64,000 bases of DNA, taken from the NCBI GenBank assembly GCA_023229245.1, contig JALNZU010000009.1, positions 36,234-100,233 on the forward strand. The letters run 5' to 3'. The notes under the pieces are model-generated. The model saw only the letters and a list, made by a program, of their open reading frames with translations. It was not told where the DNA came from and did no database searches. Source of the stretch: Bacteroidales bacterium (GTDB lineage Bacteria > Bacteroidota > Bacteroidia > Bacteroidales > F082). Made by a program: the position numbers and the translations under genes. This document shows, in pieces, positions 25,078 through 32,851 of this stretch (positions within the stretch are counted from its first letter, which is position 1; every line of letters starts with the position of its first letter).

Positions 25078-27795
25078 TTAGTGATTAACAATAACTTTTC
25101 CGTAAAGCTTATAACCATCTATCTCAATTAAATAGAAATAAATACCATTGTTAAAGTGAGTAACATCTATGGTTTCTGAATTATATTTAGTGAGTATATG
25201 TTGTCCTAAGCTATTAAATATTTCAACCTTGAAGATATTATCGCCTTCAATAGTTATCTTATCTGATGCCGGATTTGGGGAAACACGAACATTTTGTGCA
25301 AAGTAATCATCAATAGCGGTATAGATAACTTGGATTTCAGTAGCTTCCGATTCACAATTCGGATAAATGGCAGTAACTCCGTACAAATAAGTTCCGCCAG
25401 TATTGATCCCAGTATCTAAATAAGATAAGTCCGTTATATTGCTGGCTATTAACTGATTATCTCTGAAAACATTATATCCGTTCGGATTTTCGTTTTCAGG
25501 TATATTCCATGTCAAATTCACGCCGTTATTTTCCAAAGTATAAGCCAAATCTATCGGTGCTGCGCAAGATGAATAATAAACTTCGTCGCATACGCCCAAC
25601 GCTTGGCATCCATTATCATACACGGCAACGATGCAATATTCATATTCTCCACTCGGGAAACCGTTTAGATCGTCTATATACTCAATCACGTCCGGGCCAA
25701 CTGTGTCTATTTTAATACCTTGTCGATAAATATCAAATCCTAACAAGATAGAAGAGGGGTCTCCTAAATCATAAATACCTACAGCACTGGTCATAAAATT
25801 TTGAACAAGCGTAAATGCACAGAATTTGTCGTCGTAATAGCCGGTAGAAATGCCTCCGGCCAGCGAACTGGGTTCATAATCGGGTAAATCTGTGATTTCG
25901 GCTAAAGGCGTAGGATTAATTACATCATTCGCAATATTATATTGATGTACTTCGCATGCAGACTCTCCTGTATCCGAAAATAGCAATAAATAAGGGCCTC
26001 CGGCAGTTACGTCGTCATAAGCTATGCCAAAAAGTCTGGATGGAGGAATAGTAGCTATATCCGTGATTTCGCCTTTACGATTAATGCGTATCAATTGCTC
26101 AAAATGACCAACCCAAAATTCATCTAAGGAGGGGTCATAAGCACAACAACGGAGAGAAATAGGACAAGTAAAAGAAGATATTATTGTTTTATTTTCAAGA
26201 TCCAATTGATGTATTTCGTTACTCTCACTGGTAATATAAAAGTATGTTCCATCATAAGTTAGTTCACGATCTTGCCCTAATCCTTCAATCGAAAATCTTT
26301 CGATGAAAGTACCATCCATTTCGTATTTTGAAAAAGTTCCAGGCAAATACCATACCGTGGTATAGATATGATTTCCATCGGTAGCTACGCCAAGCTCCCC
26401 ACCGCCGTATGTTAGAAAATCGAGCACTTTATCCCATGCCCCTTTGTTAGTACTTTTGCCGGGAACATACCATTCCAAAGAGACCATTCCTTCATCATCC
26501 AAATCGGCTGTCAGCGATTGTGCGGGATCGCAAACTTTACGAGTCATCGAAACATCCAGCGTTTTATTGGTATCTATTTTAAACCATGATTCAGTATAAT
26601 TGTCATAAGGGTCTGAGGAGAATATCACATTATAAACAGCATCCTTGATAAGGTTTATACTGAATGTTCCGTCTTCTGCCGTTGTGGTAATATTATTGTT
26701 GTCGAAACGAACCGTAACATTGTCAATAGGATCATTACTTTCGGCGTCTTTTACGGTACCGGTTATCGTTTTCATTTCGGTAATAATATCTACGCAAACT
26801 TCATTGGTCGGCATTGACGAACAATTGTCGTCATAATGGGCCACAATTTTATAACAATAATTTCCGGTAGGCGATACGTTTTTATCGATATAAGATAGCG
26901 TTGTCGCAGGAACTGTCGCATAAGGTGTGACGTCGTTATTTTTGAAGATTTGATAGCTTTCAAGACCTTCCGGTGGATCGGCTATGCTCGTTTGTTTTAC
27001 AACCACATCATCTAAAAGAAGAATCCATTCTGTGCCGCTTGTATTAAAATGGCGAAAAGCGATATAAATATTTCCCAAATAATCTGATAAATCGATGGTT
27101 CGCTGGACATAGATACTTCCCTCTTTTGATTGCGCTCTTTGACCGTCGGTTGTACCCATAGATTCTTTCCCGAAGTCTAAAGTTTCTTCAAACAATAATA
27201 TGAAATCTTCGATATCGAATCCTGTAGTAGAGATATATACGCCATAATGTTCTTTTGCATAAGCTTGATCTTGCGCTCCAATGTAATATTCTAAAACACC
27301 CTCCTTACCGATATTTATTCTTGGTGTGATCAGCCAATTGTCCGGTGTATAAGGATCGCCTATAGCAGAAGTGGATTCGGAGCCTACTGCAAAATAGCCG
27401 GAATGCCCCGTCATATTCATAGTCAGTCCGCTCCAATGTTCATAAGTCGTTCCCCAGACACGACCGTCTCCATCAGCGTCAATATTTTTCCAAGTATATG
27501 GAACAATAGCCGTCTCGAAAGTTTCCTGAAAAACAATTTCTTGTTCGTTCGTGTTTTTTTTGCTGTCATTCGGTGCGTTCCATGTTAGTAAGATATTGTT
27601 GAACGGGTCAACTGTAACCTCCAAACCCACTGGAGGAAGGCATCCATTGTATTGAATATCGGCTGATACCAATACTTCCGGTTTGTTTCCAAAATCTTGA
27701 AGACCGTTTTTTAAACTGTTGACAGCTACTTGTCCTTGCGCTTGAACTATCATTGAAATCGTACAAGCAATCATGAAAGTCAAAATCTTTTTCAT
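25078..27795 (-). CDS. Large multidomain T9SS type A secreted adhesin-like protein
   Basis: A 905-residue exported protein. After the signal peptide (1-19) comes a cleaved-adhesin / choice-of-anchor-J jelly roll (about 88-265: FETAIVPYTWKNIDADGDGR, DNWLITPRI, EWILLLDDVVV), a domain found in gingipain haemagglutinin regions. Then follow a fibronectin-like module, a carboxypeptidase-regulatory-like module (about 343-415: ITGTVKDAESNDPIDNV), and a region of repeats with FSKYEMDGTF- and IHQLDLENKTI-like strands that looks like a beta-propeller (about 440-690). Two more fibronectin-like modules follow, and then a T9SS type A sorting domain (about 838-905: VSPNPASDKITI). It probably binds surfaces or glycans. 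A -7 box lies upstream at 27865-27872. Confidence 0.75.
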   Translation of the reverse strand: MKKILTFMIACTISMIVQAQGQVAVNSLKNGLQDFGNKPEVLVSADIQYNGCLPPVGLEVTVDPFNNILLTWNAPNDSKKNTNEQEIVFQETFETAIVPYTWKNIDADGDGRVWGTTYEHWSGLTMNMTGHSGYFAVGSESTSAIGDPYTPDNWLITPRINIGKEGVLEYYIGAQDQAYAKEHYGVYISTTGFDIEDFILLFEETLDFGKESMGTTDGQRAQSKEGSIYVQRTIDLSDYLGNIYIAFRHFNTSGTEWILLLDDVVVKQTSIADPPEGLESYQIFKNNDVTPYATVPATTLSYIDKNVSPTGNYCYKIVAHYDDNCSSMPTNEVCVDIITEMKTITGTVKDAESNDPIDNVTVRFDNNNITTTAEDGTFSINLIKDAVYNVIFSSDPYDNYTESWFKIDTNKTLDVSMTRKVCDPAQSLTADLDDEGMVSLEWYVPGKSTNKGAWDKVLDFLTYGGGELGVATDGNHIYTTVWYLPGTFSKYEMDGTFIERFSIEGLGQDRELTYDGTYFYITSESNEIHQLDLENKTIISSFTCPISLRCCAYDPSLDEFWVGHFEQLIRINRKGEITDIATIPPSRLFGIAYDDVTAGGPYLLLFSDTGESACEVHQYNIANDVINPTPLAEITDLPDYEPSSLAGGISTGYYDDKFCAFTLVQNFMTSAVGIYDLGDPSSILLGFDIYRQGIKIDTVGPDVIEYIDDLNGFPSGEYEYCIVAVYDNGCQALGVCDEVYYSSCAAPIDLAYTLENNGVNLTWNIPENENPNGYNVFRDNQLIASNITDLSYLDTGINTGGTYLYGVTAIYPNCESEATEIQVIYTAIDDYFAQNVRVSPNPASDKITIEGDNIFKVEIFNSLGQHILTKYNSETIDVTHFNNGIYFYLIEIDGYKLYGKVIVNH

Positions 27796-27864
27796 TTTTT
27801 TAAAGTTTTAATTTATGTATGTCATTTCTTTTCATCAACATATAACTACTCCAATGTCTTGAAG

Positions 27865-27872
27865 CAAAGATA
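27865..27872 (-). promoter_or_regulatory. Putative -7 box for the adhesin/Omp28 operon
   Basis: Reads TATCTTTG on the minus strand, an exact TAnnTTTG match, about 70 bases before the start at 27795. No good -33 partner at the usual distance. The 292-base gap (27796-28087) holds nothing else obvious. Confidence 0.45.
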
Positions 27873-28087
27873 GGTCGAAAAATATCTGAAATATTGTAGG
27901 CAGTGCGTTTGAAACAAAGAAATGAGTTGCAAAAGGTCAACTCAAGCGGTGAAATAAATTGCTATAATATTTTAATAGTTAGACGAATATGAATAAACGA
28001 TGCCTCAATTTAATAAGCGATAATATTTTTTTTGTATGACGATTGTTTATTGCTTGTATATTAAAAGTTCATTGTAAAACGTGGGTT

Positions 28088-29830
28088 TTACAGATTTCCT
28101 ATAAAACTATCAAGCTCTACATTTTTCGGAAGGTTTAGCTTTTTTCGTAGCCGATAACGGTTTACGTTAACCGAGCTATGTGAAAGATTGAGCATCTGAG
28201 CAATTTGTTTTGCTGACATACCAATACGTATGTAAGCACACATTTTTAATTCATTTTGAGTAAGGTCAGGGAATTTCTTCTGTAGAATTTTAAAAAAAGT
28301 TGGGTTTACTTCTGTGAAATGCGCAACAAAATCGTTCCAATAATTATCCGTGTTAAGATTGCTTTTAATGAGTTTATTTATTTGATTTTTTATCTCTCCT
28401 CCATCGCTCCTTTTTTCTGTCCGCATATTATTCAGTTTTAAAATTTGGTTCAGAATATCGTTTTTATTGGCAAGCAACAACGAATAAGAAGTGACTTCTC
28501 GGAGTTTATCGTTAATCTCTTCCGATTGCAATTTTTGTTTCTTTTGCTCTTGAAATAACTTTTCCGTTAATTCATTATTCTCAATCTCTTTCAGTTGTGC
28601 CTTATGACGCATATTGGCTCTTTTTTGCAGGGTAATAATCAATAACAGAATAAATACGATGATGATTGCAAATGCCACAACGACAGTAACCGTCATTTGT
28701 TTATTCTTTAATAAAACCTCTTGTTCGGCAATTCTAAGTTTATTTTCCGATGATTCTATGATCATAGAAGTATATCCCTGATAAAGATCATTTGTTTTAG
28801 GCCACAAGAATTCATGTATTAAATCTTGGTATTCGGTTAAATAGTGATAAGTGCTATCAGGCTGCCCCATTTCCAAAAATAATCCTGATAATTTATAAGC
28901 AACAGACGACAATTTTTCAAGATTTTCGTTCTTGATAGCTAATTCCTTGGTTTTTACGTAATATTGATAGGCCTGTTCATAGTCTTTGACATACGTATGA
29001 TAATAAATTCCAATATTTTGATATAACACAAGCAGTAAGTTATTGTTATCGATATTTTGCATAAGCTCCATCGCTTTTGTAAAATATTCAAACGCTTTTT
29101 CTTGCTCTTGCGCACTCCCATAATAAGCTCCTAAATTTATATGGGCAAGCGTCAGCAATGCTGTATCTCCAATTATAACAAGATCCGGAATAATCTGTGA
29201 AACGGCTTCAATTGCTTTCTCATAATCTTCGCGAAAGAACGCAATCATGCTTTTATTCATTTTTATTTTATAGAAGTCAATATTTTCTTCTGATGCGATC
29301 TTTGCCGCTTCATCGTAATAATATTCTCCCAATTCATAATCTTGAATATACGGGCATATATTACCCAACATCATGAGCGTTTTAACCATCATTTCTGTTT
29401 TATCAAGTTGGGTGAATTGCTCCAATGCGGTTATCCCATTTTTAAAAGCTTCCGGATAATTCCCATGAGCCATATTGGTAAGTGAGCGAGAATAAGATAA
29501 CAACGCTCTGTCGACAGACTGTATGGATGAATTATCGATTTGCAATAAAAAATCTATTTTAGGGATTAATGTTGGCCCTTTCAGGTTTTGAGAATATTCA
29601 ATCAAGGTTTCCCAATAGATAGCTTGTATCAAAATTCCGGGATTTTTCGGAACAGTTTCCGCTATCGAATAAAGTTCTTTCACGAGATTTTTGGCCTTTG
29701 TCCCTTGTGAAAAATAATATTGATTGATTAGCTGGGTAATGGAATCAACCCGTTGCTTTTCTGTTGGTTTTGCCGATAAAAATAAAGTAGAAAATAAAAT
29801 AACGGCGCATATTATGATTTTCATTATCAT
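28088..29830 (-). CDS. Membrane-anchored TPR protein with C-terminal LuxR-type HTH
   Basis: A 580-residue regulator. A signal peptide (residues 1-20) is followed by six or more tetratricopeptide repeats in the periplasm (about 40-350, for example EKAFEYFTKAMELMQ and EQAYQYYVKTKELA). A single membrane span (about 382-404) and a cytoplasmic coiled coil (about 405-480) come next. The LuxR-type helix-turn-helix is at about 515-575 (FPDLTQNELKMCAYIRIG, AKQIAQMLNLSHSSVNVNRY). This is a one-piece receptor-regulator type common in Bacteroidota: TPRs sense an unknown external partner and the HTH acts on DNA. It sits directly upstream of the T9SS pair on the same strand, so those genes are candidate targets. 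M1 or M3 (29824) may be the start. Confidence 0.82.
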   Translation of the reverse strand: MIMKIIICAVILFSTLFLSAKPTEKQRVDSITQLINQYYFSQGTKAKNLVKELYSIAETVPKNPGILIQAIYWETLIEYSQNLKGPTLIPKIDFLLQIDNSSIQSVDRALLSYSRSLTNMAHGNYPEAFKNGITALEQFTQLDKTEMMVKTLMMLGNICPYIQDYELGEYYYDEAAKIASEENIDFYKIKMNKSMIAFFREDYEKAIEAVSQIIPDLVIIGDTALLTLAHINLGAYYGSAQEQEKAFEYFTKAMELMQNIDNNNLLLVLYQNIGIYYHTYVKDYEQAYQYYVKTKELAIKNENLEKLSSVAYKLSGLFLEMGQPDSTYHYLTEYQDLIHEFLWPKTNDLYQGYTSMIIESSENKLRIAEQEVLLKNKQMTVTVVVAFAIIIVFILLLIITLQKRANMRHKAQLKEIENNELTEKLFQEQKKQKLQSEEINDKLREVTSYSLLLANKNDILNQILKLNNMRTEKRSDGGEIKNQINKLIKSNLNTDNYWNDFVAHFTEVNPTFFKILQKKFPDLTQNELKMCAYIRIGMSAKQIAQMLNLSHSSVNVNRYRLRKKLNLPKNVELDSFIGNL

Positions 29831-29863
29831 TCATTTTTGAAAAGTGAATTTAACCTAGTTTAT

Positions 29864-30310
29864 TCACAAAAATAGAAAAAATGAGGACAAATATGTTGTT
29901 GCTTGATTAATATCAGACGTACACATGTTAATAACCTTTTCTTCCTTAAAAGCATACCTATAAGTAAATTTAATTTTTAGTCGAGAAGAAACAGATGTTG
30001 GGAAATAAGCAGAATTTCTATAATTCGAAAAATATCCTTCTGGAATATTATAAAGAGTGTCAGATGTGTTAGATATAACCGAAGCAGGCATTTTGTAGGT
30101 ATCATCAGATAGGTTGTAGGTTATCAAGGTGTCCTTCAAATCACCTGTTATAATAACATATCCAATTCTGTAGTGATGGTTAATAGTACATGGGTCAAAA
30201 CCCACTATATAACCCTCTGTATGTACTAAATCATTAGTATCCTTTTTGCAGCTATAAGTTGTGGTCATGATTAGTAAAAGAGATAGCACTATATGTTTCA
30301 AACTTTTCAT
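29864..30310 (-). CDS. Small lipoprotein of unknown function
   Basis: A 148-residue lipoprotein. The signal peptide MKSLKHIVLSLLLIMTTTYSC gives a lipobox with Cys21, followed by KKDTNDL. The mature domain is beta-rich (IGYVIITGDLKDTLITYNL, RLKIKFTYRYAFKEEKVIN) with two further cysteines, one in VGFDPCTIN and one near the C-terminus. No family is recognised. It follows another lipoprotein gene by 6 bases and is probably co-transcribed with it. A -7 box for the next gene (TPR/LuxR) overlaps its 3' end. Confidence 0.5.
   Translation of the reverse strand: MKSLKHIVLSLLLIMTTTYSCKKDTNDLVHTEGYIVGFDPCTINHHYRIGYVIITGDLKDTLITYNLSDDTYKMPASVISNTSDTLYNIPEGYFSNYRNSAYFPTSVSSRLKIKFTYRYAFKEEKVINMCTSDINQATTYLSSFFLFL
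29867..29874 (-). promoter_or_regulatory. Putative -7 box for the TPR/LuxR regulator
   Basis: Reads TATTTTTG on the minus strand, about 40 bases before the start at 29830, inside the last codons of the lipoprotein gene. No good -33 partner is visible. Confidence 0.4.
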
Positions 30311-30316
30311 AGCTAA

Positions 30317-30802
30317 CTATCTTTCATTTATGGTTACTGAAAACTTAACTGGGTACTTTAGGTATTCCTTTGCCACTATGGCAAAGTAGAACACATCGGT
30401 AGGTTTTTGACAAACCATGGGCCCTATCTCAATGGAATAGTGTAGCTGGTCGCATTTTAACGACAGGGTTTGGTTCTCCATATACGCACAAGCGGGTCGT
30501 TTGGTGCGCCCGGCCAGCATAAAGTGCTTGCTGAAGTCAACCTCCAACCCGTTGATACAGTATACATACTTTTGAAAGTCAGCGATATTGTCTATTACAA
30601 TGGCTACTTCCGTTTGGGTATCATCGATGTTCTGAAGGGTACAATCATTTCTACCAACACTAGTCCCAAAACTCTGAAAAGGAACATCAATGGCGGGCTC
30701 GTTGCACTCCGATTCTCCGGGTTCTTTTTTGCATCCATTCAGCGTTATTATAACCCCAAGGATTAAAATTAAATATACGCTAATTCTATTTAGTGTTTTC
30801 AT
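30317..30802 (-). CDS. Lipoprotein of unknown function
   Basis: A 161-residue lipoprotein if started at ATG 30802, which gives the clean signal peptide MKTLNRISVYLILILGVIIT with lipobox LNGC (Cys24). A longer frame from 30904 adds 34 residues that do not look like a protein start. The mature domain has four to five cysteines in addition (for example ECNEP, NDCTLQN, YCINGL, PACAYM, KCDQL), suggesting disulphides, and a sequence ending YPVKFSVTINER. Function unknown. The neighbour downstream is another lipoprotein gene, 6 bases away. Confidence 0.5.
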   Translation of the reverse strand: MKTLNRISVYLILILGVIITLNGCKKEPGESECNEPAIDVPFQSFGTSVGRNDCTLQNIDDTQTEVAIVIDNIADFQKYVYCINGLEVDFSKHFMLAGRTKRPACAYMENQTLSLKCDQLHYSIEIGPMVCQKPTDVFYFAIVAKEYLKYPVKFSVTINER

Positions 30803-30958
30803 AACTTGATGTGATTTTGGTAAAACATTGTATTTAGGTATAATCATATAGGTACACATTACCTCTGCGAAGTTGCGACAAAACGGTGGGATCTTAGGTT
30901 TCATGGTACTATGGATAGATATTGAGTTTGCTATATATTGAGGTTAAATACATACGTC

Positions 30959-31135
30959 ACTTTGACAGAACTTACTTGGATTGAGGGTTCAGAAGATCAT
31001 TGCCGTCTTTATCTTTTACAACGATCTCAATTTTAGTTTTAGTGTGAAATGCAAGAACTTTACTCTTCTTTTCCCTGTCGGTGAGAACTATCAGTCAATA
31101 AGTAACTAGTACGACTAATTTTTTTTGTTTTCCAT
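30959..31135 (-). pseudogene. Truncated copy of the lipoprotein gene at 18487-18960
   Basis: The minus strand opens with ATG at 31135 but meets a stop after six codons. A shifted frame then reads KKSKVLAFHTKTKIEIVVK and DKDGNDLLNPQSK before another stop. This closely matches EKSEAFVIDTKIEIAVK and DKDGNDLLNPQSEY of the lipoprotein near 18.9 kb. At DNA level the similarity continues after a small deletion into CTTTGACAGA. Clearly a decayed duplicate carrying frameshift, stop and deletion. Confidence 0.8.
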
Positions 31136-31329
31136 AATTTTAAAATTAAGTTTGTTTTATTTTGTCAAAAAGTCGTATAACAAAGTATTAGTTATTAATT
31201 CAATATTAAGGCCTCAAATATAAGCTTTTTTATGCAGAATGTCAAGCGTTTTGCCATTACATTTTATATTTATTTTTTACAAGATATTTTTTATGTGTCG
31301 TAGACTATAGATGGCCAGTTATATATGTC

Positions 31330-31352
31330 TGATTTAGAATACCTCTAAATCA
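31330..31352. repeat. Hairpin conserved in a duplicated leader, copy 2
   Basis: TGATTTAG (31330-31337), loop AATACCT, CTAAATCA (31345-31352). The stem is identical to that at 19133-19155 although the bases around it have diverged. The gap 31136-31700 otherwise contains this diverged leader and one short open frame. Confidence 0.55.
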
Positions 31353-31462
31353 AAGAAAATTTAATTATTATTTCAGTAAAGTAAAATTTCAAATCAATCT
31401 GATTTAGTCGAACAATATATCATCGTAATGAAGTTATATACAGCAGGTTACGCATCGGTCAA

Positions 31463-31606
31463 ATGCCAAACGCATTAACTGTTCTGACTGATTCGTGTAT
31501 GCGTGAAACCCTGTATGAACAAGTTGTTGATCACATCAAAATAAAACTCTTGAATGATGCCGTACAGACCTGCATTAAGGAGAACGCCTCAACCATGGCT
31601 GAGTAG
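31463..31606 (+). pseudogene. Short open frame, probable gene remnant
   Basis: 47 codons (MPNALTVLTDSCMRETLYEQ ... IKENASTMAE) with plausible coding composition but no recognised family. It is flanked by relics and may itself be the remains of a larger gene. Low confidence. Confidence 0.2.
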
Positions 31607-31700
31607 ATAAGGAGCTTATAACGGTTTATCAGCTATACCAGTATGAGATTTTCAAATACTCAGAATGATCTACTGAATTGCTCATTGAAAAGTGCCTGGC

Positions 31701-32846
31701 TTAGGCTTCTTTTGTAAGTACCAATTTTTGTTGCTGACGAAGTTTGTCGATTATTTTTCCCATGATCTTTTTTCTAGGTAGAAGCCCTTGCTGCCTGAAC
31801 TCAATATTTCCTTCGTCAAGATTTTCAGCTAATCCAAGCCATACGTTGATCTTATCAGCCATTTTTAGAAGTTGTGCTAATTCTGAGGCTGGTGAATCTT
31901 TGGCGTAGTTTTCAGGTTCTTCGTCTAAGAGGTGATACACCTGATTCAGTGTGATAACTCCTTCGGTGGCTAATTCAAATCCTTCGATACGGTAGGAGGG
32001 AGGTGTGATGATGCTTGCTGTACTCTCTATTTCCATAGGTTGCTTGAGTACCCGTGCCGCTATCTTCGAGGTAGAGCCACCACAAGCTATATGGATACCT
32101 TCCGATTGAATGAAATCCTGTACCCATGCCTCATCCATGCTTTTTTTTACAGGTGGGCCACTCATCAGGTTGACGATTATACCTCTTCTTGTGACTGCAC
32201 TGATAACTGAGCAGTCGTCACCTTTTCCAATTGGCCAGTAGCTTTTAGCCTGATCGTGGACCTGTGAGGCTATCGCAGCTCCGTTGATCCGTTCGACAGG
32301 AAGCTTAGCTTGGATAAACTTACGAACTCCTTCGGTGTCCCAGCCATAGCGAAAATGTTTCCCTATACCGGCCTGACTGATTCCGTCGGATACTAGCATC
32401 AGCCCTTCATGCATACCTATAGTGCATCCGGCTTCATGAATGATTGCTTTTCCTTGGGTATAGGTTCGTGTAGTAAGTATCTGGGCATAATTCTTAGTAA
32501 GCAGGATAGCGGGTGGCATCTCGTAACTCAACACTAAGGTATGGCCGTTGTTTAATATCCTGGCAATAGTAAAAACGGCAAACGGATTGCTGCTACCCCA
32601 AGCCTTATCCATAGTCGCAGAAACAGCTTTGAACGACTCGCGGGTTGTCATCCCCTGATTCAGCAAGCCTAAAATACGGGATACGTACATATTGGCTGCT
32701 ATATGTGCTTTGATGCCGGAGCCAAGTCCATCAGCCAATATAATATGGGTTGCCTGCTCATTGCGATATACACCGTATGCATCGCCACATGGGTCGCCCG
32801 GCTTCTTAGGCGATTGAACAGCAAAGATATCAGTGTGGATATACAT
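31701..32846 (-). CDS. SpoIIE/PP2C-type phosphatase linked to hydrogenase
   Basis: A 381-residue cytoplasmic protein. Residues 1-225 are a SpoIIE-like PP2C phosphatase with its metal-binding acids in place: GDAYGV near residue 20, LADGLGSGIKAHIAA near 37, LMLVSDGIS near 150 and the GDDCSV motif near 208. Residues about 230-381 form an extra domain (LMSGPPVKK, ACGGSTSKIAARVL, ELATEGVITLNQVYHLLD) that I associate with phosphatases found beside [FeFe] hydrogenases, without known function. It begins 5 bases after the hydrogenase-like sensor gene, so the two form a pair. It probably removes phosphate from a protein Ser/Thr in response to the sensor. No partner kinase, anti-sigma or anti-anti-sigma gene is visible. 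Confidence 0.8.
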   Translation of the reverse strand: MYIHTDIFAVQSPKKPGDPCGDAYGVYRNEQATHIILADGLGSGIKAHIAANMYVSRILGLLNQGMTTRESFKAVSATMDKAWGSSNPFAVFTIARILNNGHTLVLSYEMPPAILLTKNYAQILTTRTYTQGKAIIHEAGCTIGMHEGLMLVSDGISQAGIGKHFRYGWDTEGVRKFIQAKLPVERINGAAIASQVHDQAKSYWPIGKGDDCSVISAVTRRGIIVNLMSGPPVKKSMDEAWVQDFIQSEGIHIACGGSTSKIAARVLKQPMEIESTASIITPPSYRIEGFELATEGVITLNQVYHLLDEEPENYAKDSPASELAQLLKMADKINVWLGLAENLDEGNIEFRQQGLLPRKKIMGKIIDKLRQQQKLVLTKEA

Positions 32847-32851
32847 CCGTA

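Noticed and set aside
30803..30904. N-terminal extension of the lipoprotein gene at 30317
   Set aside because: The extension would bury the lipoprotein signal peptide 34 residues inside the protein; the internal ATG at 30802 is the sensible start.
31428..31480. Short frame starting MKLYTAGYA resembling the start of DUF488 proteins
   Set aside because: The likeness stops after about nine residues and a stop codon follows soon after.
31690..31706. Small hairpin at the end of the phosphatase gene
   Set aside because: A 4-bp stem overlapping the stop codon with a weak T-run is not enough to call a terminator.
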